Source: Sphingopyxis panaciterrulae
Lineage (GTDB): Bacteria; Pseudomonadota; Alphaproteobacteria; Sphingomonadales; Sphingomonadaceae
Length of the DNA stretch: 64,000 bases
NCBI RefSeq assembly: GCF_014199295.1
Contig: NZ_JACIJH010000002.1
Coordinates: forward strand, 453,001 to 517,000
Reading direction: 5' to 3'
The translations under genes were made by a program, and so were the position numbers. Below are positions 18,645-27,416 of this stretch, piece after piece; within the stretch, counting starts at the first letter, position 1, and every line of letters begins with the position of its first letter. A model generated the notes under the pieces. That model was not told the origin of the DNA. It saw only the letters and a list, made by a program, of their open reading frames with translations, and did not search any database.

Positions 18645-20023
18645 TCGCCTCGACCAATCCCGCGACGGGCGAGACCGTCGCGCGCTTCGACGCCCACGAC
18701 GATTCCGCCCTCGACGCGCGGCTGGCCGCCGCCGAGCGGGCCCAGAAGGAGTGGCACCGGACGCCGCTCGCCGCGCGCACCGATCTTCTCCGCCGTCTCG
18801 CCGCGCTGCTGCGGGCACAGAGCGCCCCGCTCGCCGCGCTGATCACGCAGGAGATGGGCAAGCCCGTCGCCGAGGCGCTGGCCGAAGTCGACAAATGCGC
18901 CCGCAATTGCGACTATTATGCCGACGCCGCGCCCGCGATGCTCGCCGATGCGCCGGTCGCCGGCTTGCCGGGCACCTTCCTCGCCTATGAACCGATCGGG
19001 GTCGTCCTCGCGATCATGCCGTGGAACTATCCGCTGTGGCAGGTGGTGCGCTTCCTCGCCCCGACGCTCGCGGCGGGCAATGGCGCGATCCTCAAGCATG
19101 CCGCGAACGTCCCGCAATGCGCGCTCGCGATCGAACGGCTCGTCGCCGAGGCGGGCGCGCCCGCGGGCCTGTTCGCCAATATCTTCGTCGAGCCCGACGC
19201 GGTGGCCGGCGTTATCGCCGATCCGCGCATCGCCGCGGTCACGCTGACCGGATCGACCCAGGTCGGGATGATCGTCGCCGCCCAGGCGGGAGCCGCGCTC
19301 AAGAAGCAGGTGCTCGAACTCGGCGGCTCGGACCCGTTCATCGTCCTCGCCGACGCCGATATCGAGGCGGCGGCGGCGATGGCGATCACCGCGCGCTTTA
19401 CCAACGCGGGGCAAAGCTGCGTCAACGCCAAGCGCTTCATCGTCGAAGAGGCGGTCGCCGACCGGTTCGCCGCGGCAATGCTCGCCGGGGCCGAAGCGCT
19501 GCATATGGGCGATCCTGCTGACCCCGCCACCACGCTGGGGCCGCTCGCGCGCGCGAACCTGCGCGCCGCGATCCACGATCAGGTCGAACGCAGCGTCGCG
19601 GGCGGCGCTCGCCTGTTGACGGGGGGACGGCCGGAACCGGGGGCGGGATATTTCTATCCGCCGACATTGCTCGATCATGTCGAGCCGGGGATGGCGGCGT
19701 TCGACGAGGAAACCTTCGGTCCCGCCGCCGCGATCGTCCGCGCCGCGGATGCCGAGGCGGCGGTCGCGCTCGCCAACCGCACTGCCTTCGGTCTCGGCGC
19801 GTCGATCTGGACTGCTGATATCGCCCGCGGCACCGCGCTCGCGCGCCGCGTCGATGCCGGGGCGGTATTCGTCAACGCCGTCGTCGCCTCCGACCCGCGC
19901 GTGCCGTTCGGCGGCATCAAGCATTCGGGCTACGGCCGCGAGCTCGGCGAGCTCGGGCTCAGGGAATTCACCAATGCGAAGACGATCAAGGTCGTCGCGC
20001 CCGAGGCGGAGAAAACGGCATGA
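18641..20023 (+). CDS. NAD(P)-dependent aldehyde dehydrogenase, succinate-semialdehyde dehydrogenase type
   Basis: Aldehyde dehydrogenase of 460 residues, opening with ASTNPATGE. Visible are the coenzyme segment IMPWNYPLWQV, general base Glu226 in LELGGSDP, nucleophile Cys260 in GQSCVNAKR, and the C-terminal PFGGIKHSGYGRELG. Length and sequence style match SSADH (Sad/YneI-like) enzymes that oxidise omega-carboxylic semialdehydes. The ATG lies within the dehydrogenase stop (4-nt overlap) and the end overlaps the cupin gene. In this setting the aldehyde could arise from ornithine/proline or diamine breakdown. The precise substrate is not readable. Confidence 0.9.
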   Translation: MIASTNPATGETVARFDAHDDSALDARLAAAERAQKEWHRTPLAARTDLLRRLAALLRAQSAPLAALITQEMGKPVAEALAEVDKCARNCDYYADAAPAMLADAPVAGLPGTFLAYEPIGVVLAIMPWNYPLWQVVRFLAPTLAAGNGAILKHAANVPQCALAIERLVAEAGAPAGLFANIFVEPDAVAGVIADPRIAAVTLTGSTQVGMIVAAQAGAALKKQVLELGGSDPFIVLADADIEAAAAMAITARFTNAGQSCVNAKRFIVEEAVADRFAAAMLAGAEALHMGDPADPATTLGPLARANLRAAIHDQVERSVAGGARLLTGGRPEPGAGYFYPPTLLDHVEPGMAAFDEETFGPAAAIVRAADAEAAVALANRTAFGLGASIWTADIARGTALARRVDAGAVFVNAVVASDPRVPFGGIKHSGYGRELGELGLREFTNAKTIKVVAPEAEKTA

Positions 20024-20412
20024 CCGCGAAACTGTTCCATCCCGAAGGATTGCCCGTCAAGGACCGCGGCGGCGGCATCGTCACCACCCCGCTCGCCACC
20101 GCGGCGCGCGGCGCGCGCGCGATGCTCACCGGCATCACCACCATCGCGCCCGGATCGGCGGTGCCGCTCCACACGCATAATTGCGAGGAATCGGTCGTCG
20201 TCCTCTCGGGGCAGGGGATCGCGCATATCGACGGCGCCGATCATCCGGTCGCGCCGCGCGACACGAGCTGGATTCCCGCCGGCGTTCCCCATTGCTTCCG
20301 CAACGAGGCGGGCGACGAACCGTTGGTGATTTTCTGGACCTATGCGTCTATCGACGCGACGCGCACGATTGTCGCCACCGGGGTGACGACGCGAATCGAC
20401 GAGGAAAAGTGA
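20020..20412 (+). CDS. Small single-domain cupin
   Basis: Protein of 130 residues consisting of one cupin barrel. Motif 1 is PLHTHNCEESVVVLSGQG (two His and a Glu as metal ligands) and motif 2 is WIPAGVPHCFRNEAG (third His). Such proteins act as dioxygenases, isomerases or sensors. The ATG overlaps the aldehyde dehydrogenase stop and the stop codon directly abuts the next ATG. It has no recognisable specific function. Confidence 0.85.
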   Translation: MTAKLFHPEGLPVKDRGGGIVTTPLATAARGARAMLTGITTIAPGSAVPLHTHNCEESVVVLSGQGIAHIDGADHPVAPRDTSWIPAGVPHCFRNEAGDEPLVIFWTYASIDATRTIVATGVTTRIDEEK

Positions 20413-20709
20413 ATGGCGACCGAAATCGCGCGTATCGACGTTGCGCCCGGTGATGCAGAGGCTTTCGTGGCGGCTGCCGGACAGGCGGTCGCGCTGTTTC
20501 AGGGTGCGCCCGGTTGCTCGGCGATGCGATTGCAGCGTTCGCACGAAGTGGAAGGGCGTTTCTGGCTGATCGTCGAATGGCAGGATGTCGCCGCGCACGA
20601 AGCGTTCCGCGCGTCGTCCGCCTTTGCGCAGTGGCGTGGCCTCGTCGGTCCCTATTTCGCAGCGCCGCCGGCGGTCGAGCACGGCCTGCCGACGGGCGTG
20701 GGATTCTGA
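20413..20709 (+). CDS. Antibiotic-biosynthesis-monooxygenase (ABM) domain protein
   Basis: Protein of 98 residues with the dimeric ferredoxin-like ABM/quinol monooxygenase pattern: an N-terminal strand IARIDVAPGDAEAFVAAAG, then GCSAMRLQRSHEVEGRF, and LIVEWQDVAAHEAFRASSAF. These small enzymes are cofactor-free oxygenases or heme-binding proteins. It is the last gene of the PepSY-dehydrogenase-ALDH-cupin unit and its stop lies only 3 nt from the convergent Lrp gene stop. Confidence 0.8.
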   Translation: MATEIARIDVAPGDAEAFVAAAGQAVALFQGAPGCSAMRLQRSHEVEGRFWLIVEWQDVAAHEAFRASSAFAQWRGLVGPYFAAPPAVEHGLPTGVGF

Positions 20710-20712
20710 CCT

Positions 20713-21135
20713 CTAAACCGAACTTAACAGCAGGCTCGTCTCGCTGTTGAGAACGCCGTCGATGCTGCGCACCTCGCGCAGCACGCGGTCGAAATCGGCA
20801 AGATTGGCGGCCTTGATCTCGGCGACCAGATCCCAGCCTCCATTGGTCGTGTGCAGCCGCTCGAGCTCGGGCAGGCCCTTGAGTCCGCGGATGACCGCCG
20901 CGGTCGATCGTCCAGCCACTTCGATCAGCATCACCGCGCGCACCGTCGCGGGCGTGTCGTCGCGTGCGCGCACCGTGAAGCCCAGGATCGTGCCGCTGTC
21001 GATCATCCGCGCCAGGCGTTTTTCCGCTGTCGCGCGCGCGATGCCCAATTCGCTCGCCAGCCGCGACACCGGCTTGCGCGCGTCGATGCGGAGCGCGGCG
21101 ATGATCTGGCGGTCGATCGCGTCGAGAGGCTGCAT
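20713..21135 (-). CDS. Lrp/AsnC-family transcriptional regulator
   Basis: Regulator of 140 residues. The N-terminal HTH (LDAIDRQIIAALRIDARKPVSRLASELGIARATAEKRLARM) is followed by the RAM/AsnC ligand-binding domain (VMLIEVAGRSTAAVIRGL, HTTNGGWDLVAEIKA). Lrp proteins often control amino-acid catabolic genes transcribed divergently from them. Here the divergent gene is ornithine cyclodeaminase, so ornithine or proline is a plausible effector. It shares the AT-rich intergenic region carrying a variant dyad. Confidence 0.9.
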   Translation of the reverse strand: MQPLDAIDRQIIAALRIDARKPVSRLASELGIARATAEKRLARMIDSGTILGFTVRARDDTPATVRAVMLIEVAGRSTAAVIRGLKGLPELERLHTTNGGWDLVAEIKAANLADFDRVLREVRSIDGVLNSETSLLLSSV

Positions 21136-21165
21136 GGATCAATTTGCCTAGGCGGATGATACACA

Positions 21166-21195
21166 TTGTATGAATTTTAACGCGCGAAAATGCAA
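21166..21195. promoter_or_regulatory. Variant AT-rich dyad between Lrp gene and ornithine cyclodeaminase
   Basis: The half-sites TTGTA and TGCAA match the island dyad, but the spacing is 25 bp instead of 21. It may be a true variant or a site for the adjacent Lrp regulator. Confidence 0.35.
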
Positions 21196-21256
21196 TGATG
21201 GAATTTCGCGCGACAGGGCGAGGGCGCATCCTCTCCGGACAATCGAGGAGGATGAT

Positions 21257-22288
21257 ATGCGTCTGGTCGAAGTCGAACATGTCGTGGCGCTCGTCGCCGA
21301 CCGCGGGCTCGAAACGGTGCTCGCGGATCTGGTCGATCATATCGAGGCCGATTTCCGGCGCTGGGACGAATTCGACAAGTCGCCTCGCTTCGCCAGCCAT
21401 TCGCCGGGCGGGGTGATCGAACTGATGCCCGCCGCCGACGCCCGCGCCTTCGGCTTCAAATATGTCAACGGCCATCCCGGCAATCAGGCTGCGGGGTTGC
21501 AGACGGTCACCGGCTTCGGCGTGCTTGCCGACGTCGCGACTGGCTATCCCTATCTGATTGCGGAGATGACCCTGATGACCGCGATGCGGACCGCGGCGAT
21601 GTCGGTGCTGGCGGCGCGCCATCTCGCGCGGCCTGACGCGCGGTCGATGGCGCTGATCGGGCTCGGCGCTCAGTCCGAATTCCAGGCCGTCGCCTTCCAC
21701 GCGCTGCTCGGGATAGAGGAACTCGTCGTGTACGACGTCGACCCTGCCGCGACCGACAAGTTTCGCCGCAATCTCGATGCGCGCGACATCCGGGTACGGG
21801 TCGCCGCGTCGGCGCCCGAGGCGACTGAGGGCGCCGACATCATCACCACCGCGACCGCCGACAAGCGCCACGCGACGATCGTCTCGGCAAACATGGTCGG
21901 GGCGGGGGTGCATCTGAACGCGATCGGCGGCGACTGCCCCGGCAAGACCGAGTTGCAGCCGGCGATCCTCGACCGCGCCAGCGTCTTCGTCGAATATCTG
22001 CCGCAGACGCGGATCGAGGGCGAGATTCAGCAGATGCCCGCCGATTTCCCCACGACCGAGTTGTGGCGCGTCATCGCGGGCGAGGCGCCCGGCCGCCGCC
22101 ATCGCGACGAGGTGACCCTGTTCGATTCGGTTGGCTTCGCGATCGAGGATTTCTCGACGCTGCGCTATCTCGCCGAGGCGACCGCGGCGCCGCATCTGCA
22201 CCGCGAGGTTGACCTGCTCGCGCAGCCCGCCGACCCGCGCGACCTGTTCGGCGTCCTCGGCCGGCTGCCCGTCGCGAACCACGCCTGA
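21257..22288 (+). CDS. Ornithine cyclodeaminase
   Basis: NAD-dependent enzyme of 343 residues that converts L-ornithine to L-proline and ammonia. It has the substrate-binding FGFKYVNGHPGNQAAGLQTVTGFG, the MTAMRTAAMS arginine region, Rossmann motif LIGLGAQSEFQAVAF and the catalytic-Asp region NAIGGDCPGKTELQP. These are much closer to bona fide ornithine cyclodeaminase than the imine-reductase homologue at 12.7 kb. GAGGAGG 5 nt upstream fixes the ATG. Both OCD-family genes of the island, and proC, would end in proline. Confidence 0.88.
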   Translation: MRLVEVEHVVALVADRGLETVLADLVDHIEADFRRWDEFDKSPRFASHSPGGVIELMPAADARAFGFKYVNGHPGNQAAGLQTVTGFGVLADVATGYPYLIAEMTLMTAMRTAAMSVLAARHLARPDARSMALIGLGAQSEFQAVAFHALLGIEELVVYDVDPAATDKFRRNLDARDIRVRVAASAPEATEGADIITTATADKRHATIVSANMVGAGVHLNAIGGDCPGKTELQPAILDRASVFVEYLPQTRIEGEIQQMPADFPTTELWRVIAGEAPGRRHRDEVTLFDSVGFAIEDFSTLRYLAEATAAPHLHREVDLLAQPADPRDLFGVLGRLPVANHA

Positions 22289-22332
22289 CCGCTTCTCCGC
22301 GCGAAAGGGGGTTGCCAAAGCGCGGCTTCAGA

Positions 22333-22358
22333 TTGTACTATCAAAAGGAAATATACAA
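22333..22358. promoter_or_regulatory. AT-rich dyad, copy 6, upstream of methyltransferase-transporter operon
   Basis: TTGTA and TACAA are 21 bp apart, an exact match to TTGYA-N16-TRCAA, lying 57-82 bp before the methyltransferase start. Confidence 0.55.
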
Positions 22359-22414
22359 AATCGGCACCGCCCGGTCGTCCCGGTGCGACCTCGCCGGTCG
22401 AGGGGAGAATCCTT

Positions 22415-23233
22415 TTGAGCAGCTGCAACGCCCAGCGTCTCGACCGTTCCGCCGGCGCGCGCGTTTTCGGCGCGGACATCGCCGGCTATGAGGCGGTGCG
22501 CATGGGCTATCCGCCCGCGCTCTATGACGCGATCCGCGCGCGGCTTGGCGGCGATGCGGGCGCGGTGCTCGAAATCGGACCGGGAACGGGCCTGGCGACG
22601 CGTGATATCATGGCGCGCCTGCACCCCTCGCGCCTCGTCGCAGTCGAGGCCGATGCCCGGCTCGCCGCCCATCTCGAAGCGCGGCTCGCCGATCCCCGCG
22701 TCGCGGTGGTTGCCGACGGCTTTGTCGAGGCATCGCTAGCCGGTCCCTTCGACCTCGCCTGCTCGGCGGCCGCTTTCCACTGGCTCGACCCCGTCCCCGC
22801 CTTTGCGAAGCTGCGGCGCCTGCTGCGCCCCGGCGCGACGCTGGCGCTGTGGTGGAACAGCTATCGCCAGCCCGGCGAGGACGACCTCGCCGACGCGATC
22901 GTGCCGCTGCTCGCCGACGTGCCGCTCGCGCCGTCGGAGGGAGCGGCAGGGCATTATTCGCTCGACGTCGACCTCCACCGCGCGGCGATGACCGGGGCGG
23001 GCTTCGACCGGTTCGAGCCGTTCCGCTTCCGCCGCGAGCGCGAACTGGACGCGGCCGGCGCCCGCGCGCTTTACGCCAGCTATTCCTATGTTCGCGCGCT
23101 CCCTGCCGTGCGCCGCGAGCGCCTGCTCGACGCCATTGCCGACCTTGTCGACACGCGCTTCGGCGGCCGCGCGCGCAATGTCGTGCTGACCGCCCTCTAT
23201 CTCGCGATCGCGCCCGGCGCGGCGCAGGGCTGA
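22415..23233 (+). CDS. Class I SAM-dependent methyltransferase
   Basis: Protein of 272 residues with the methyltransferase core: motif I AVLEIGPGTGLATRDI, acidic motif VAVEADARLAAHLEARL, and FDLACSAAAFHWLDPVPAF followed by LRRLLRPGATLALWW, as in UbiE/COQ5-like enzymes of the methyltransf_11 type. The TTG start is supported by AGGGGAGA 6 nt upstream and by the absence of a closer ATG. It forms an operon with the CitMHS transporter 7 nt downstream. The methyl acceptor is unknown. Confidence 0.82.
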   Translation: MSSCNAQRLDRSAGARVFGADIAGYEAVRMGYPPALYDAIRARLGGDAGAVLEIGPGTGLATRDIMARLHPSRLVAVEADARLAAHLEARLADPRVAVVADGFVEASLAGPFDLACSAAAFHWLDPVPAFAKLRRLLRPGATLALWWNSYRQPGEDDLADAIVPLLADVPLAPSEGAAGHYSLDVDLHRAAMTGAGFDRFEPFRFRRERELDAAGARALYASYSYVRALPAVRRERLLDAIADLVDTRFGGRARNVVLTALYLAIAPGAAQG

Positions 23234-23240
23234 CGCCGCG

Positions 23241-24563
23241 ATGCTGTCCTTCCTCGCCTTCGCCATGGTCGCGACCTTCATGACGCTGATCATGACCAAG
23301 CGATTGTCGGCGATCGTCGCGCTGATCCTCGTTCCGCTGATCTTCGCGCTGATCGCCGGCGCGCTTGCCGGCGTCGACCTCGGCGATCTCGGCGGCATGA
23401 TGATGCAGGGCGTCGCCGATCTCGCGCCGACGGGCGTCATGCTCGTCTTCGGCATCCTCTTCTTCGGCTTGATGATCGACGTCGGCCTGTTCGATCCGCT
23501 GATTGCCGCGATCGTGCGGCTGGTCCACGGCGACCCGCTGCGGATCCTCGTCGGCACGGCGGTACTCGCGCTGACGGTGTCGCTCGATGGCGACGGGACC
23601 ACGACCTACATGATCACCACTGCGGCGATGCTGCCGCTCTACCGCCGGATGAAGCTCGACATGCGGATGCTCGCCTGCATCGTCATCATGGCGGGGGCGG
23701 TGATGAACGTGCTGCCCTGGGGCGGCCCGACCGCGCGCGTGATGAGCTCGCTCAAGCTCGAGGCGCACGACGTCTTCGTGCCGCTGATCCCGGCGATGAT
23801 CGTCACCGCGCTGTGGGTGATCCTGGTCGCCTGGTATTTCGGGCTCAGGGAGCGCGCCCGGCTGGGCCGGCTCGCGGCCGAGCGGATCGGCGCGCCGCCA
23901 CCGGGCGACGATCCAGAGATCAAGGGCGCTGTCGATCCGGGGAAGCGCAAATATTTCTGGGTCAATCTCGCGATCACCGTCGCGCTGATGGCGGCCCTGC
24001 TGACCGCCCTGCTGCCGCTCGCGGTCCTCTTCATGCTCGCCTACGCCGTCGCCGCGACGATCAACTATCCGTCGATCCAGGCGCAGCGCAAGCAGCTCGC
24101 GGCCCATGCGGGCAACGCGCTCTCGGTCGCCGGCCTCGTGTTCGCCGCGGGCATCTTCATGGGCATATTGTCGGGCACGAAGATGGTCGACGCCATGTCG
24201 GCGACGGTCATCGCCGCCATCCCGCCGGCCTGGGGCCCCTATATGGCGCCGATCACCGCGGTAATCAGCGCGCCCTTCACCTTCTTCATATCGAACGACG
24301 CCTTCTATTTCGGCGTCCTGCCGATCCTCGCCGAAACCGGCGCCGCCTATGGCCTGAGCCCGGCGGAGATCGGGCGGGCGTCGCTCGTCGGCCAGCAGGT
24401 TCACCTGCTCAGCCCGCTCGTCGCCTCGACCTATTTGCTCGTCGGCTTCGTCGGCATCGAATTCGGCGAGCATCAGCGGTTCACCCTCAAATGGGCGCTC
24501 GGCTCCTTCCTGATCTTCTTCGTGGCGTCGCTCCTGTTCGGCATTTTCCCCTTCGCAGCATAA
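23241..24563 (+). CDS. CitMHS-family citrate/carboxylate transporter
   Basis: Inner-membrane carrier of 440 residues with about 11-12 helices. Characteristic CitMHS stretches include LTVSLDGDGTTTYMITTAAMLPLY, AGAVMNVLPWGGPTARVMSSL, and the C-terminal ISNDAFYFGVLPILAETGAAYG. Family members symport metal-citrate complexes or protonated citrate. Its presence with aconitase-like and isocitrate-type dehydrogenase genes supports a citrate-like product or substrate in the pathway. Import versus export cannot be told from sequence. Confidence 0.9.
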   Translation: MLSFLAFAMVATFMTLIMTKRLSAIVALILVPLIFALIAGALAGVDLGDLGGMMMQGVADLAPTGVMLVFGILFFGLMIDVGLFDPLIAAIVRLVHGDPLRILVGTAVLALTVSLDGDGTTTYMITTAAMLPLYRRMKLDMRMLACIVIMAGAVMNVLPWGGPTARVMSSLKLEAHDVFVPLIPAMIVTALWVILVAWYFGLRERARLGRLAAERIGAPPPGDDPEIKGAVDPGKRKYFWVNLAITVALMAALLTALLPLAVLFMLAYAVAATINYPSIQAQRKQLAAHAGNALSVAGLVFAAGIFMGILSGTKMVDAMSATVIAAIPPAWGPYMAPITAVISAPFTFFISNDAFYFGVLPILAETGAAYGLSPAEIGRASLVGQQVHLLSPLVASTYLLVGFVGIEFGEHQRFTLKWALGSFLIFFVASLLFGIFPFAA

Positions 24564-24592
24564 ATGTACTATTGACTTTAAAAGAACTATAA
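24564..24592. promoter_or_regulatory. Imperfect AT-rich dyad before first secreted hydrolase
   Basis: ATGTA and TATAA half-sites are 24 bp apart with an internal TATTGACTTTAAAA, immediately after the transporter stop. It resembles the island dyad but has relaxed spacing. It may instead be mostly promoter sequence. Confidence 0.3.
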
Positions 24593-24646
24593 TGGCAGGA
24601 AAGCCTTGGGGAGGACGGGAGCCTCCCGGCCGGGGGAGAGCAATCG

Positions 24647-26311
24647 ATGACCCGCTTCGGAATCGGACTTTTATCGGCGGCGACCCTTCTGGGTTCCGCG
24701 GCGCCGGCGAGCGGATCGGAGGGTGGGATCGTCCCGACCCGTGCCCCCGTCCCGCCTTTCGAATGCAAGGCGTATGTTGCCTATGACCGCGACATGGAAT
24801 TGCCGGGATACTGGATTGCGACATCGGCGGGCGACAGGACCTGCGTCCCCTTTACCTCGACACTGAACCAGCCGCCGGAGGGTTATCGCGGCGACTATTA
24901 TGTCGACGAATTCACCGATACGAAGCTGCGCGAGGACTGGGAGCGCTGCAAGCGTGACACGGCGTGCCACGACCGCGTGTTCGACCAGGTTCTGAAGCGG
25001 CGCCCGCCCAACCGCGAATATGGGCTGACCGATCCGCACGGGCGATCCCTGCTCGGCAAGGTGGACGAGAAGGGGGCCGATACCGACCTGTCGACCGTTC
25101 GCCGCCCCGGCTTCTTTGCCCGCGCGCCCTATCGCGAGCCGATCGCGGCGGCTGACGGCGACACGTTCGTTGTCGAATTTTCCGCCCCTCCAGAGGCTTA
25201 TGAACGGCTGCACGGCAAGGCGGACGGCCCGGTCCGAATCCGCGGCTGGTATATTCGGGGCGCCGGCATCGATGACGGCAGGGGCGGACGGAAGCGGGCA
25301 CTGGTCATCCATAGCGGCGGTGGCGGCGACCGCGTCGCGGCGATCGACGATCCGGTGGACGTGGCCTATGTGGTCGACCCCGCAACCGGCGTCACCATTC
25401 CCAACGACGACTGGCCGAACGCCACGACCGGGGTCCAGGGCCAGCGCCGCTGGCGGCAGGTCTGGGCCGATCTTCATGCCGCCGGATTCGACGTGCTGGC
25501 GATCGACCGCCGGGGTGTCGGCATGTCCGGCGGCTTCAGCGACACCAACACGCTGCAGCAGGGGCGCGATTTGCTCGATATCGTCGCCAGCCTGCGGACC
25601 GGCGAGGGGATGCGGGCGCTTTCGCCATCGGGCGTGCTCTCGACCGGTGCCGATGCTGCCACGGCCGTCCGGGGGGCCGGCGCCACGGCGGCGCTTCCGA
25701 CGCTGCTCATGGGCAGTTCGCGCGGGTCGATGGCGACCGGCTGGGCGATGACGGCCAATTTCGACAAGGACTGCGACTACGACCTGGCGGAGATAGGGTG
25801 CGCGCCGCCGCGGCGTGATCCGGCAATCAAGGGCGCCCTGCTGGTAGCCGAATTTTCGAGCGGCGTCGGCTATCTGCCGGCGCAGACGACGCCCAAGGAC
25901 GACGGCCGCGGGCCGGGGCGCGACCGCGGGCTCTTCATCGGCGGGATCGAGGCCGAGCATAATATCGTCTTCTTCCCCAGTTCGGCCATTCTGGCGGGCA
26001 TGTCGAAATGGCCCGCCGCTTTCTTCGCGCGCGGGCTCTGGTGCTACGCCGATGCGCTCGAAGGCTCGATGGACGCCTATGGCCGCGTGCCCGGCGTCAA
26101 GGAGATGGTCGTCGTGCGCGGTCCGCACGCCTTCACCACCTGGCCGGATACCGAGCGAAAGCGCGTGGCGAACCGGATGATCGCCTTCGGCCGGGCGGCG
26201 GTGCTGGGTGTGCCGCTCGAGGGCGGGCGGCCCTGGTCCGACATGAAGCAATTGGTCGCGACGAGCAGCGACGTCTGGGAACCGTCGACCCGGCCCACCG
26301 TGGGCGACTGA
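24647..26311 (+). CDS. Secreted alpha/beta-hydrolase-fold protein of unrecognised family (paralogue 1)
   Basis: Exported protein of 554 residues; the signal peptide ends near ASGSEG (about residue 26). I do not recognise the family. Hydrolase features are a nucleophile elbow MGSSRGSMATG with Ser358, an oxyanion-type turn AIDRRGVGMSGGFSDTNTLQQGRDL, and a candidate catalytic His494 in VVVRGPHAFTTWP. Several cysteines (FECKAY, RTCVPF, CKRDTACHDR) suggest disulfides. The N-terminal 170 residues form an extra domain with PPEGYRGDYYV and RRPPNREY. The paralogue at 30.5 kb matches it throughout. GGGGGAGAG lies 7 nt before the ATG. It precedes a small secreted protein gene and sits between uptake genes, so it may cut the extracellular or periplasmic substrate. 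Confidence 0.8.
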   Translation: MTRFGIGLLSAATLLGSAAPASGSEGGIVPTRAPVPPFECKAYVAYDRDMELPGYWIATSAGDRTCVPFTSTLNQPPEGYRGDYYVDEFTDTKLREDWERCKRDTACHDRVFDQVLKRRPPNREYGLTDPHGRSLLGKVDEKGADTDLSTVRRPGFFARAPYREPIAAADGDTFVVEFSAPPEAYERLHGKADGPVRIRGWYIRGAGIDDGRGGRKRALVIHSGGGGDRVAAIDDPVDVAYVVDPATGVTIPNDDWPNATTGVQGQRRWRQVWADLHAAGFDVLAIDRRGVGMSGGFSDTNTLQQGRDLLDIVASLRTGEGMRALSPSGVLSTGADAATAVRGAGATAALPTLLMGSSRGSMATGWAMTANFDKDCDYDLAEIGCAPPRRDPAIKGALLVAEFSSGVGYLPAQTTPKDDGRGPGRDRGLFIGGIEAEHNIVFFPSSAILAGMSKWPAAFFARGLWCYADALEGSMDAYGRVPGVKEMVVVRGPHAFTTWPDTERKRVANRMIAFGRAAVLGVPLEGGRPWSDMKQLVATSSDVWEPSTRPTVGD

Positions 26312-26400
26312 TCGGGAAATCGTCGCGGGGCACGGATTGCCCCGCGGTGGAACGGTCGGGCGATTGCGGCCCGAACCGGATGCTTGAAGGGAGATTTGCC

Positions 26401-27177
26401 TTGAAACTGCGAATGCTGCTGCCGCTGTCGCTTGCCCTCGCCCCGCTTTGGGGCCTTGCGCCCATTACCGATGCGATGGCGCAGGAGGAACTGCAGCAAG
26501 GGCCGAACACGCTCGTCATCCACTATCGCGCCGCACGCGGCGACCGGGCCGCGTTCCGCACCTATCTGCAAAAGGATTTCGCCGCGAAACTGCAGGCGAT
26601 GAAGGCGAAGGGCGAACTCGCCGATTTCCGGATCTTCTATAGCTGGTATCGTCAGCCCGAGGTGTGGGACGGCATGGCGGTGCTCCGCTTTCCCTCGCAT
26701 GCCGCCGTGCTGCGCTGGAATGCGCTCGAACGCACCGCGCCGGGCGGGCTCGACGCCGCCGGTCTCGCCCTCGCCGATCCCTATGCGACCTATGCCGCCG
26801 ACCTGTCCTGGTCGCGCAGCCCCGACACGCTGAAGGTCGGCGAGGTCTATTATATCATTCCCTACGAATATAAGGACGCAGGGCAGTATCGCGATTATGT
26901 GCAGGGCTATATCCTGCCGCAATTCGACGGCTGGATGAAGAATGGCGCGCTGACGGGCTATGAAATGTACATGAACCGCTATCCCGTCGGGACGCCCTGG
27001 GACGCGCTGTTCATCCAGCATTATCGCGACATGGAGGCTTTCGGCCAGCGGCAGAAGGTGACCGAGGAGACCCGGGCCGGGCTCCGCAGCAATCCCGCAT
27101 GGATGGCGTGGAGCGAAAAGAAGATGGGAATCCGCACCGAAACCGAAAACACGATCGCCGAACTGATCGCGCACTGA
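26401..27177 (+). CDS. Secreted protein of unknown function, 258 residues
   Basis: Exported protein; the signal peptide is MKLRMLLPLSLALAPLWGLA... ending at DAMAQ (about residue 28). The mature part has two similar halves of alternating strands and helices: IHYRAARGDRAAFRTYLQKDF / IFYSWYRQPEVWDGMAVLRF and YYIIPYEYKDAGQYRDYVQGY / YEMYMNRYPVGTPWDALFIQHY. This suggests a duplicated ferredoxin-like (dimeric alpha-beta barrel) fold. No catalytic motif is recognised. The TTG start was chosen for GAAGGGAGA at the right distance; the next ATG would shorten the signal peptide. It lies 89 nt after the secreted hydrolase, probably on the same transcript. Confidence 0.75.
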   Translation: MKLRMLLPLSLALAPLWGLAPITDAMAQEELQQGPNTLVIHYRAARGDRAAFRTYLQKDFAAKLQAMKAKGELADFRIFYSWYRQPEVWDGMAVLRFPSHAAVLRWNALERTAPGGLDAAGLALADPYATYAADLSWSRSPDTLKVGEVYYIIPYEYKDAGQYRDYVQGYILPQFDGWMKNGALTGYEMYMNRYPVGTPWDALFIQHYRDMEAFGQRQKVTEETRAGLRSNPAWMAWSEKKMGIRTETENTIAELIAH

Positions 27178-27281
27178 AGGCGAAGAGGGGCGGCGGACGG
27201 ATTCCGGCCGCCGTCCCATCCTTGCGAGGCCGCCGGTTCGATCCGGCCGCCACCTTCCCGATGGGGGTTGCCATCGGCAAT

Positions 27282-27307
27282 ATGTTTTTATAAAATTGGA
27301 AATGCAA
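27282..27307. promoter_or_regulatory. AT-rich dyad, copy 7, upstream of response regulator
   Basis: ATGTT and TGCAA are 21 bp apart, with a right arm GAAATGCAATTTC. The gap from 27178 to 27416 holds no other recognisable gene. Confidence 0.4.
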
Positions 27308-27416
27308 TTTCTGGCGAGAAGGACGATCGCGCCTTGTCCCGTTACAGGTCTTTCCCATGCTCTTCGAGCCGCGCCCGGCCGCGGCATTCCATGTCATGCG
27401 CCGGCGGGGACATCCG